From positions 1-8,994 of the forward strand of contig CAAGIE010000035.1 in the NCBI GenBank assembly GCA_900769835.1: a stretch of DNA of 8,994 nt. Reading direction: 5' to 3'. The translations under genes and the position numbers were made by a program. The notes below the pieces were generated by a model that was given only the letters and a program-made list of their open reading frames with translations, searched no databases and was not told the origin of the DNA. Origin of the DNA: an uncultured Oscillospiraceae bacterium (GTDB lineage: Bacteria; Bacillota; Clostridia; Oscillospirales; Oscillospiraceae). Below, piece by piece: positions 1-6,744 of this stretch (its first letter is position 1; each line of letters opens with the position of its first letter).

Positions 1-1972
1 CGAAGCCCACATCACCGCAGAGCAGCCGATCCATGGGGGTGGGGGCTTCCATATCGCCCTTGATCTCGGCGATGCAGCGCAGCTGATCGTCGGTTTCCGG
101 GTAGGGGAAGTTATCTTCAAATTCCTTCTGCCAGGGGGAGTCCGCGGCAAAGGCAAAACCCTCCTGACGACGGCGGGCGGCGTAGAGCGCGATCAACTCT
201 TTTGCCATATCCTTTGCGGCGCTTCTGGCGCGGGTCTTTGTTTTCTGCCAGGTGTCGGTGCCGATTTTGTTCAGTCGGACATTTTCATTGTCCGCGCCGC
301 CACCGATATATTTGCTGACAAGATCCAATTGAGTGGCAGGCACAAATAATGTGTCGGAGCCCTGATATGCGATCTTCACATAGTCCTTGACCGCGCCGTC
401 CACCCGAATTTGTTCCATTGCCAGGAAGCGACCGATACCGTAATTTTCGTGTACCACCAGGTCACCGGGGGAGAGGTCGGTGAAGGAGTTGAGTTTCTGC
501 CGATTGGTAGCGGCTTTTTTCTTTGCTTTTTTAGGTGCGCTTTTTGCGATCAGTTGCCCCTCGGTGAGAATGGTCAGTTTGGCGCTGGGGTACTCAAGAC
601 CATAGGGGAGTGTGCAGTCGGTCAGCAGGATGTGACCGGGTTGGGGTAGAGTGGTCAGGGGAATGCAAATGTGGCTTTTCAGACCCTTTTGCGCCAGCAT
701 TTCCTGCAAAAGTTCTGCTCTGCGGCGACTGCCGCACAACACCAAAGATGCAAATTCCATCTTCCGGTAATGATGCAGGTCGCTGACTGCCGTTTCCAGG
801 CTTCCGCCATATCCGGGCAGTTGTTTCGTGGTCATAGGCAGGAGCAGATCGGGCAACTTGCAATCCGGGTATGCCGCACCGCCAAATGCGTCCATATATA
901 CCGTGGTTTTGGTATCTAGCAGAGCGGTAAAATCCTCCCATTGCCAGATGAAATCGCACAATTCACCGGCAACGGTGCCACTTTCCAAAAGGCCGTCAAG
1001 CATCAGGCCCATATCCTTCATACGGGTACGGGAACTGCGCTGAATACCGGATTGATCGCAGAGGACAACCACTGCGTTCTCAGGGATATAACTGGCCGCA
1101 GAGGTAAATTCAGGGTAGATCAGCGCCATATAACGATCTGCGGCGTGGCAGGTGGCGCCGTTTTCGATGGTTTCAAGGTCTTTGGAGAGGGTTTTCAGCA
1201 ACTCCTCGTTAGGGGTCTTTCTTCTCTTCTGCCGAGCGATCAGTTGTTGCAGATCCCGGCAAAGACCCTGGATACCCTCGGGATGCAAACCGGGCTGGGT
1301 TTCAGATACGGGATATACAGTGAGCTGCTCTGCGTTTTCTGTGCGGCGCTGGGTATCCGGGTCAAAATAGCCCAAAGTGTCCACCTCGTCGCCGAAAAAC
1401 TCGCAACGAATGGGCTTTTCCTCGCTGGGAGAGAAGATATCCAGAATGCCACCGCGCAGGGCAAACTGACCGGGGCCTTCTACCATACTGCACCGGCTAT
1501 AACCGGCACAAACAAGGATGTTCAGCAGATGGTCGATGGTATATTCATCACCGATACGGATGGTGAAAATGTTCTTATTTAAGGTATCGGGGGGCAGCGT
1601 GCGCAGACACAGTGCTTCCCAACTCATAACCTGCAGAGAGGTTGCGCCGGAGTGAAGCGCGGATAACTGGCGCAGACGCTCCTGCTCCCAGGTTTTTGAG
1701 AATGCGGAACTGTCGTGGAAAGTGAATTCGCGGGCAGGAAGGTTGGGGATGTTCACACCCACAAACGCAGAAATTTCCTCCTGCATTTTCTTGGCGGTGA
1801 TATCATCGGTGCAAACCACAACCACGGGCCGCTGCAAATGCCGCTGCAGACCTGCGATCAGGTGGCTTCTGTTGATCTTACCGATGCCGGTGACAGCCGC
1901 AGTATGACCGGCCTTGGCGCAGTCCAGCAAGGACTGATACTCCGGTATTTGATGCAGTGCGTTCAAAAGCAT
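1..1972 (-). CDS. mfd: Transcription-repair coupling factor Mfd, N-terminal 657 residues (3' end cut by window edge)
   Basis: Mfd is a cytoplasmic DNA translocase that removes RNA polymerase stalled at DNA lesions and recruits UvrA for transcription-coupled excision repair. I translated the minus strand from position 1972: 657 open codons reach the window edge. Residues 1 to about 350 resemble the UvrB-homology module that contacts UvrA, including PGQFALRGGILDIF at 167-180 and CEFFGDEVDTLGYFDPDTQRR around 190-210. A basic linker (KKAKKKAA, 481-488) precedes the RNA-polymerase-interaction domain, with PGDLVVHENYGIGRF at 502-516. The last residues, DRLLCGDVGF, are the start of the helicase Walker A motif (family GDVGFGKTE), so the motor and C-terminal domain, roughly 500 residues by family length, lie outside the window. 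The ATG at 1970-1972 is chosen because a CGGAGGTGG ribosome site sits 7 bases upstream. It is the third gene of the prs-pth-mfd operon, 81 bases after pth. Confidence 0.97.
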   Translation of the reverse strand, partial: MLLNALHQIPEYQSLLDCAKAGHTAAVTGIGKINRSHLIAGLQRHLQRPVVVVCTDDITAKKMQEEISAFVGVNIPNLPAREFTFHDSSAFSKTWEQERLRQLSALHSGATSLQVMSWEALCLRTLPPDTLNKNIFTIRIGDEYTIDHLLNILVCAGYSRCSMVEGPGQFALRGGILDIFSPSEEKPIRCEFFGDEVDTLGYFDPDTQRRTENAEQLTVYPVSETQPGLHPEGIQGLCRDLQQLIARQKRRKTPNEELLKTLSKDLETIENGATCHAADRYMALIYPEFTSAASYIPENAVVVLCDQSGIQRSSRTRMKDMGLMLDGLLESGTVAGELCDFIWQWEDFTALLDTKTTVYMDAFGGAAYPDCKLPDLLLPMTTKQLPGYGGSLETAVSDLHHYRKMEFASLVLCGSRRRAELLQEMLAQKGLKSHICIPLTTLPQPGHILLTDCTLPYGLEYPSAKLTILTEGQLIAKSAPKKAKKKAATNRQKLNSFTDLSPGDLVVHENYGIGRFLAMEQIRVDGAVKDYVKIAYQGSDTLFVPATQLDLVSKYIGGGADNENVRLNKIGTDTWQKTKTRARSAAKDMAKELIALYAARRRQEGFAFAADSPWQKEFEDNFPYPETDDQLRCIAEIKGDMEAPTPMDRLLCGDVGF

Positions 1973-1977
1973 GGAAC

Positions 1978-1985
1978 CACCTCCG
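1978..1985 (-). promoter_or_regulatory. Ribosome binding site of mfd
   Basis: On the minus strand CGGAGGTG precedes the ATG at 1972, with the GGAGG core 7 bases from the start. It decides the mfd start, since no in-frame start upstream has a comparable site. Confidence 0.8.
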
Positions 1986-2007
1986 TTTTTTGCTCCACGT
2001 ACAAATG

Positions 2008-2037
2008 CGGAAAGGGGGAAATAGACCCCCCTTTCCG
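2008..2037 (-). terminator. Stem-loop between pth and mfd (weak terminator or attenuator/processing hairpin)
   Basis: Two perfect 11-base arms (2008-2018 and 2027-2037, CGGAAAGGGGG on the plus strand) enclose an 8-base loop; the stem can be lengthened by G-U pairs. In the direction of pth-mfd transcription it is followed by CATTTGTACG, which is not a proper U run. It is therefore unlikely to stop all transcription, and mfd has no convincing promoter of its own here. It may reduce mfd expression relative to prs-pth or protect the upstream mRNA end. The hairpin itself is directly visible; its function is inferred. Confidence 0.5.
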
Positions 2038-2041
2038 TGTT

Positions 2042-2048
2042 TTCGACA
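2042..2048 (-). promoter_or_regulatory. Single Spo0A-box-like heptamer between pth and mfd
   Basis: The minus strand reads ATTGTCGAAAA here, containing the perfect heptamer TGTCGAA of the Spo0A box. One such heptamer is expected about once by chance in a window of this size counting both strands, so alone it is weak. It is listed because two more copies occur in tandem at 7804-7823. Confidence 0.2.
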
Positions 2049-2053
2049 ATATT

Positions 2054-2650
2054 TTACTCAGGTTTGCTGCCATTAAAACGGTTGGCAGTTTCATAAACGC
2101 CTTTTTCCACAATGTATGCGGCAGCATCTGCGGCATTTTGCAGAGCAAAGGCCAGGTCCTTTTCTTCATTTGCGGAGAAATTGGACAGAACCCAATCCGC
2201 CAGATCCTGCTGGTCGTTGGGCTTTGCACCGCAGCCAATCTTCACCCTGGGGAAGTCCTGACTACCCAACTCGGCGATGATGGATTTGATGCCGTTGTGA
2301 CCGCCTGCAGAGCCGTCGGGACGAATACGCAGTCTGCCGGGCGGCAGAGAGATGTCGTCAAACAAAACGATGATCTGCTTGGGCGGGATATGGAAATAGT
2401 TTGCCAGCTGCGCCACAGAGCGACCGGACAGGTTCATAAAGGTCTGGGGCTTGAGCAGATAAACTTTTGTGCCGTTGATCGCAGCCTGACCGTAAAGACC
2501 CTGAAAACGACCTTTGTCGATCTTGCAGCCGAGATCCTTTGCAAGAATATCTATGGCGCGAAAACCACAATTATGCCGGGTGTTTGCGTACTGTTGGCCG
2601 GGATTTCCCAAGCCGACGATCAGCCAGGCGTCTTTGCTTTTTCCAAACAT
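2054..2650 (-). CDS. pth: Peptidyl-tRNA hydrolase
   Basis: Pth cleaves the ester bond of peptidyl-tRNAs released prematurely from ribosomes and so recycles tRNA; it is an essential cytosolic monomer. The 198-residue product has the full family pattern: IVGLGNPG (11-18), the catalytic-histidine segment NTRHNCGF (23-30, His26), KPQTFMNLSG (67-76, Asn73), FDDISLPPG (97-105, Asp98) and GSAGGHNGIKSI (113-124, His118). These correspond to Asn10, His20, Asn68, Asp93 and His113 of the E. coli enzyme. Length is normal. Its ATG overlaps the prs stop codon by one base (TGATG), and no good ribosome site precedes it, which points to translation coupled to prs. The Bacillus orthologue is spoVC, also between prs and mfd. 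No residue is missing. Confidence 0.97.
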   Translation of the reverse strand: MFGKSKDAWLIVGLGNPGQQYANTRHNCGFRAIDILAKDLGCKIDKGRFQGLYGQAAINGTKVYLLKPQTFMNLSGRSVAQLANYFHIPPKQIIVLFDDISLPPGRLRIRPDGSAGGHNGIKSIIAELGSQDFPRVKIGCGAKPNDQQDLADWVLSNFSANEEKDLAFALQNAADAAAYIVEKGVYETANRFNGSKPE

Positions 2651-3615
2651 CAGAACAGGTCAGCGATAGAGGTGCCGCCGTGGATGTGAGAAATTGCGCG
2701 GGCAAAGATGGGAGCAACATCCAACTGCTTGATCTTGTCGCAGGAGCAATTCTCGGGCAGGGGAATGGTGTTGTGAACCACCATTTCCACAATGGGGCTG
2801 TCCTGAATGCGCTGGAAAGCAGGACCGGACAGAACGCCGTGGGTAGCGCAGGCGTAAACGGCCTTTGCACCGCCGACTTCCACCAGAGCCTTGGCAGCGT
2901 TGCACAGAGAACCGGCAGTGTCGACCATATCGTCGTACATAATGCAGGTCTTGCCCTTAACATCACCGATAACGTTCATAACCTCGCAAACGTTTGCCTT
3001 CTGACGGCGCTTGTCAACGATAGCCAGACCCATGTGGACCTTAGCAGCGAAAGCGCGGGCGCGGGCAACGGAGCCTACGTCGGGGGAAACGACTACGAAA
3101 TCGTCGTGGTTATACTGATCTTCGGGGAATTTATCGAGGTAATACTTGACGAAGGTGGGGTTGCCCAGCAGGTGATCCACGGGGATGTCGAAGAAGCCCT
3201 GGATCTGAGCGGCGTGGAGGTCCATAGTCAGGACGCGGTCAGCGCCGGCTGCGGTGAGCATATTCGCCACCAGCTTAGCGGAGATGGGATCGCGGCTCTT
3301 AGCCTTGCGGTCCTGACGAGCATAGCCGAAATAGGGGATCACAGCGGTGATACGACCGGCAGAAGCACGACGGCAGGCGTCGATCATAACCAGCAGTTCC
3401 ATCAGGTGATCGTTAACGGGTTTGCAGGTGGACTGGATCAGGAAAACGTCCGCACCACGAACGGTTTCCTCCAGAGAGACGGAAACTTCACCGTCGGAGA
3501 AAGTCTTGACCACACCGTGGCCCAGTTCCAGACCCAACTTTTCGCAAACAGTCTTTGCAAATTCGGGGTTGGAGTTGCCGCAGAAAATCTTAATGTTGTC
3601 ACCGTACGCAATCAT
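2650..3615 (-). CDS. prs: Ribose-phosphate pyrophosphokinase (PRPP synthetase)
   Basis: This enzyme transfers pyrophosphate from ATP to ribose 5-phosphate to make PRPP, the precursor for purines, pyrimidines, NAD, histidine and tryptophan. The 321-residue product contains the class I landmarks: FSDGEV (39-44), the flexible loop YARQDRKAKSRDP (98-110), the MDLHAAQIQGFF segment with His134 (131-142), the catalytic-loop pair Lys202/Arg204 in VDKRR, and the PRPP-binding loop CIMYDDMVDTAGS (224-236). Tyr227 stands where Val or Ile is usual. The frame is open upstream to an ATG at 3657, but I chose the ATG at 3615 because it gives the family's normal N-terminus (MIAYGDNIKIFCGNSN), has GCGAGGT about 8 bases upstream and lies downstream of a clear promoter. 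It is the first gene of prs-pth-mfd. Confidence 0.97.
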   Translation of the reverse strand: MIAYGDNIKIFCGNSNPEFAKTVCEKLGLELGHGVVKTFSDGEVSVSLEETVRGADVFLIQSTCKPVNDHLMELLVMIDACRRASAGRITAVIPYFGYARQDRKAKSRDPISAKLVANMLTAAGADRVLTMDLHAAQIQGFFDIPVDHLLGNPTFVKYYLDKFPEDQYNHDDFVVVSPDVGSVARARAFAAKVHMGLAIVDKRRQKANVCEVMNVIGDVKGKTCIMYDDMVDTAGSLCNAAKALVEVGGAKAVYACATHGVLSGPAFQRIQDSPIVEMVVHNTIPLPENCSCDKIKQLDVAPIFARAISHIHGGTSIADLF

Positions 3616-3677
3616 CAAAATATACCTCGCTTCATCTATTTCTGCCCAAAAAAGCATTATGGGCTATTCTGGAAAAT

Positions 3678-3706
3678 ATTATAGCACTCCGGTTCTGAAA
3701 ATTCAA
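3678..3706 (-). promoter_or_regulatory. Sigma-A promoter of the prs-pth-mfd operon
   Basis: On the minus strand TTGAAT (3701-3706) and TATAAT (3678-3683) are separated by exactly 17 bases, and TGC precedes the -10 box, an extended -10 element. Predicted transcription starts near 3671, giving a leader of about 55 bases before prs. The upstream DNA (about 3720-3750) is A/T-rich, with a run of seven A on the plus strand, and could act as an UP element. I see no riboswitch in the leader. Confidence 0.8.
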
Positions 3707-3810
3707 CACCGAACTGCAAGAAATACCAACAAAAAAATAGGAAATATTTAATGCATTGTGAGCAAAACATCCATAACGCCGACGTCCTGAAATTTGCCGC
3801 AGATTTCCTC

Positions 3811-3839
3811 TTGTGAAAATAGTGGAATTATGGTATAAT
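3811..3839 (+). promoter_or_regulatory. Sigma-A promoter of uvrA
   Basis: TTGTGA (3811-3816) and a perfect TATAAT (3834-3839) are 17 bases apart, with TGG directly before the -10 box (extended -10). Predicted start of transcription is near 3846, giving a leader of about 26 bases. I looked for a LexA box of the CGAAC-N4-GTTCG type over and after the promoter and found none, so classical SOS control is not supported. Confidence 0.8.
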
Positions 3840-3856
3840 ATTTCGAAGAATTTACG

Positions 3857-3865
3857 AAGGAGGAG
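3857..3865 (+). promoter_or_regulatory. Ribosome binding site of uvrA, fixes a GTG start
   Basis: AAGGAGGAG ends 6 bases before GTG at 3872. The nearby ATG at 3876 is out of frame, so the strong site supports the GTG start. Confidence 0.85.
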
Positions 3866-3871
3866 ATCGCC

Positions 3872-6694
3872 GTGAATGATAAAATCCACATCCGGGGTGC
3901 CAGAGAAAACAACCTGAAGAATATTGATCTGACCATTCCCAGAGATAAACTGGTGGTATTTACGGGTCTGTCCGGCTCCGGCAAGTCCAGTCTGGCATTT
4001 GACACGATCTACGCAGAGGGCCAGCGTCGTTACGTGGAGAGCCTGAGTTCCTATGCCCGTCAGTTTTTGGGCCAGATGGATAAGCCCGATGTAGATGCCA
4101 TCGACGGCCTTTCTCCCGCCATCTCCATCGACCAGAAGACCACCTCCAAGAACCCTCGTTCCACTGTGGGTACAGTGACGGAGATATATGATTATCTGCG
4201 CCTTTTGTGGGCCCGTGTGGGCGTGCCGCACTGCCCGAAATGCGGCAAGGAGATCAGCCGCCAGACGGTCGACCAGATCGTGGATAAGGTTATGTCCATG
4301 GCAGAGGGGACCCGTTTTCTGGTGCTCTCTCCCATTATCCGCGGCAAGAAAGGTGAGCATCAAAAGGTCTTTGAGGATGCCAGAAAATCCGGCTTTGCCC
4401 GTGTCCGCGTGGATGGCATTTTGTATGACCTGAACGAGGAGATCTCCTGCGAAAAGAATAAAAAGCATACCATCGAATTGGTGGTGGACCGTCTGGTGAT
4501 CCGTGAGGGTCAGCGCCGCAGAATCGCCGATTCTGTGGAAACCGCCTGTGTCCATTCCGGTGGCTTAGTGGTGATTTCCTTGCCGGATACCAATGAAGAA
4601 CTGAGTTTCTCTCAGAACTATGCCTGCGAGGATTGCGGCATCAGTATGACCGAATTGGAGCCCAGAATGTTCTCCTTTAATAATCCCGCCGGCGCCTGCC
4701 CGGATTGTACCGGTTTGGGCTTTCAATTGGTTGCCGATGAGGATCTGGTGATCCCCGATAAGTCGAAGTCTATTTTTGAGGGCGCCATTCAGGTGATGGG
4801 TTGGAGCAATGCCAAAACCGACTCTATTTTCCGTATGTATTTTGAAGCGCTGGCGCAGAAATATCATTTCTCGCTGACCGCACCGTACAGTACCCTTTCC
4901 GAGGAAGCAAAGGACGTTATTCTCTACGGCACCAAGGGCGAACCCCTTCGTATGACCTACAACCGCGGCAACGGTTACGGTGTGATGGAGCAGCCTTTTG
5001 AAGGTATTCTCAATAACATCTCCCGCAGATATAAGGAAACCCAGTCGGATTTCGCCCGAAAAGAACTGGAGGAATGTATGGCTACCGCGCCTTGCCCCTC
5101 CTGTAAGGGTGATCGCTTGAGCCCCATCGCAAGGGCAGTGACCGTGGGCGGTATCGGCATTATGGATTTCTGCCGTATGAGTATCGCAAACGAACTGGAG
5201 TTTATGGAAAACCTCCGTTTGTCCGGCAATATGGCAGTGGTAGCATCCCAGATCGTGCGGGAAATCAAGGCAAGACTGCGCTTTTTGACCGACGTGGGTC
5301 TGCAGTATCTGACCCTTTCCAGAGCATCTGCAACCTTGTCCGGCGGTGAAAGCCAGCGAATTCGCCTGGCAACCCAGATCGGCTCTTCCCTGATGGGCGT
5401 TTTGTATATTTTGGACGAGCCTTCCATTGGTTTGCACCAGCGGGATAACGACAAATTGCTGATGACGCTGAAACGACTGCGTGATCTGGGCAACACCCTG
5501 ATCGTGGTGGAGCACGATGAAGATACTATGCACGCGGCGGATTATATCGTGGATGTAGGCCCGGGCGCCGGCGCCAACGGCGGCGAGATCGTGGTGGCAG
5601 GCACTCTGGAAGACGTCTGTAATTGCCAGCGATCCATCACCGGACAGTACCTTTCTGGTGTGAAAAAGATCCCCGTTCCCAGCACCAGAAGAGCCGGAAA
5701 CGGCGGTGTGCTGAAGGTCTGCGGCGCGGCAGAAAATAACCTGAAAAACATTGATGTATCAATACCTTTGGGTACGCTGACCTGCGTAACCGGCGTGTCC
5801 GGTTCCGGTAAGTCCAGTCTGGTCAACGAGGTGCTTAACAAGACCCTTCTGGGTAAACTCAACCACGCCCGTACCCGCCCCGGCGCCTGCCGTTGCGTGG
5901 AGGGAATGGAGCATCTGGATAAGGTCATTGATATTGACCAAAGTCCGATCGGTCGCACCCCCAGATCCAACCCTGCAACCTATACCGGAATATTCAACGA
6001 TATCCGCGATCTGTTTGCTTCCACCAATGATGCAAAAATGCGCGGCTACGGCCCCGGACGCTTTTCTTTCAATGTAAAAGGCGGCCGTTGCGAGGCTTGT
6101 AACGGCGATGGCCTTGTGAAGATCGAGATGCACTTTTTGGCGGATGTGTACGTGCCTTGCGAGGTCTGTCGCGGTCAGCGCTACAATCGTGAAACGCTGG
6201 AAGTGTTGTATAAGGGTAAGAATATTGCTCAGGTTTTGGATATGACTGCCGAGGAAGCAGTTACTTTCTTTGAGAACCTGCCCAAGATCCGCAGAAAGGC
6301 GCAGACTCTGGTGGATGTGGGTCTGGGATATGTGAAATTAGGACAGTCCAGCACCACACTTTCCGGTGGCGAAGCCCAGCGCGTGAAACTGGCAACGGAA
6401 CTTGCAAGAGTCTCCACTGGACGGACAATTTATATTTTGGATGAACCCACCACCGGCCTCCATGCCGCGGATGTTCACAAGCTGATCGACGTGCTCAAGC
6501 GGCTGGTGGATGCGGGCAATACTGTGCTGGTGATCGAGCATAATCTGGACGTGATCAAGACGGCAGACTATATCATTGATCTGGGTCCCGAGGGCGGTGA
6601 CCTGGGTGGTCACGTGGTGGCTACCGGCACACCCGAGCAGGTTGCACAGGTGCCTGAGAGTTATACAGGTCAGTACCTTAAATCCTATTTATAA
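3872..6694 (+). CDS. uvrA: Excinuclease ABC subunit A (UvrA)
   Basis: UvrA is the dimeric damage-sensing ATPase of nucleotide excision repair; it loads UvrB on lesions and is recruited by Mfd. The 940-residue product has two ABC ATPase modules. Module I has Walker A GLSGSGKS (32-39), signature LSGGESQ (489-495) and Walker B ILDEPSIGLH (513-522). Module II has Walker A GVSGSGKS (641-648), signature LSGGEAQ (830-836) and Walker B ILDEPTTGLH (855-864). Cysteine pairs that can form zinc sites are C121/C124 with C408/C411, C252/C255 with C276/C279, and C740/C743 with C763/C766. Length is typical of the family and nothing is broken. Translation starts at GTG. The gene is monocistronic here, without uvrB beside it, and is divergent from the operon that carries mfd. 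The region before the start has a good promoter but no visible LexA site. Confidence 0.98.
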   Translation: MNDKIHIRGARENNLKNIDLTIPRDKLVVFTGLSGSGKSSLAFDTIYAEGQRRYVESLSSYARQFLGQMDKPDVDAIDGLSPAISIDQKTTSKNPRSTVGTVTEIYDYLRLLWARVGVPHCPKCGKEISRQTVDQIVDKVMSMAEGTRFLVLSPIIRGKKGEHQKVFEDARKSGFARVRVDGILYDLNEEISCEKNKKHTIELVVDRLVIREGQRRRIADSVETACVHSGGLVVISLPDTNEELSFSQNYACEDCGISMTELEPRMFSFNNPAGACPDCTGLGFQLVADEDLVIPDKSKSIFEGAIQVMGWSNAKTDSIFRMYFEALAQKYHFSLTAPYSTLSEEAKDVILYGTKGEPLRMTYNRGNGYGVMEQPFEGILNNISRRYKETQSDFARKELEECMATAPCPSCKGDRLSPIARAVTVGGIGIMDFCRMSIANELEFMENLRLSGNMAVVASQIVREIKARLRFLTDVGLQYLTLSRASATLSGGESQRIRLATQIGSSLMGVLYILDEPSIGLHQRDNDKLLMTLKRLRDLGNTLIVVEHDEDTMHAADYIVDVGPGAGANGGEIVVAGTLEDVCNCQRSITGQYLSGVKKIPVPSTRRAGNGGVLKVCGAAENNLKNIDVSIPLGTLTCVTGVSGSGKSSLVNEVLNKTLLGKLNHARTRPGACRCVEGMEHLDKVIDIDQSPIGRTPRSNPATYTGIFNDIRDLFASTNDAKMRGYGPGRFSFNVKGGRCEACNGDGLVKIEMHFLADVYVPCEVCRGQRYNRETLEVLYKGKNIAQVLDMTAEEAVTFFENLPKIRRKAQTLVDVGLGYVKLGQSSTTLSGGEAQRVKLATELARVSTGRTIYILDEPTTGLHAADVHKLIDVLKRLVDAGNTVLVIEHNLDVIKTADYIIDLGPEGGDLGGHVVATGTPEQVAQVPESYTGQYLKSYL

Positions 6695-6705
6695 AAACAA
6701 AAAAA

Positions 6706-6730
6706 CCCGGTCTGCGCTTTGCAGACCGGG
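6706..6730 (-). terminator. Rho-independent terminator of the histidine kinase gene
   Basis: A perfect 10-base stem, CCCGGTCTGC (6706-6715) with GCAGACCGGG (6721-6730), has a 5-base loop. Read on the minus strand it is followed by TTTTTTTGTTTTTAT, a classic U tract that reaches the uvrA stop codon. On the plus strand it is followed by AAAACAG, so it is a poor intrinsic terminator for uvrA. Confidence 0.88.
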
Positions 6731-6744
6731 AAAACAGAAACAAT

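Noticed and set aside
2026..2049. Possible mfd promoter TTGTCG-18-TCTATT on the minus strand
   Set aside because: Both boxes match only four of six positions and the start would fall inside the hairpin; the operon promoter before prs is sufficient.
1715..2689. Open frame of 324 codons on the plus strand
   Set aside because: It runs opposite the start of mfd, the intergenic hairpin and all of pth. It has no family features and no ribosome binding site.
3616..3657. N-terminal extension of prs by 14 residues
   Set aside because: The extension has no ribosome site and lies within the predicted leader; the family N-terminus begins at the ATG at 3615.
2539..3684. Open frame of 381 codons on the plus strand
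   Set aside because: It is antisense to prs, which has every family motif; it has no ribosome site or recognisable domain. Such long shadows arise from codon bias on the opposite strand.
3842..3858. Imperfect inverted repeat TTCG-N9-CGAA before uvrA, considered as a LexA box
   Set aside because: It has only 4-base arms, the wrong half-site order and the wrong spacing for CGAAC-N4-GTTCG.
3632..4555. Open frame of 307 codons on the minus strand crossing the prs-uvrA spacer
   Set aside because: It is antisense to uvrA and crosses both promoters; its composition is that of a shadow frame, and it carries no domain.
4565..5533. Open frame of 322 codons on the minus strand inside uvrA
   Set aside because: It lies wholly antisense within uvrA, has no ribosome site or domain, and uvrA is intact in the other direction.
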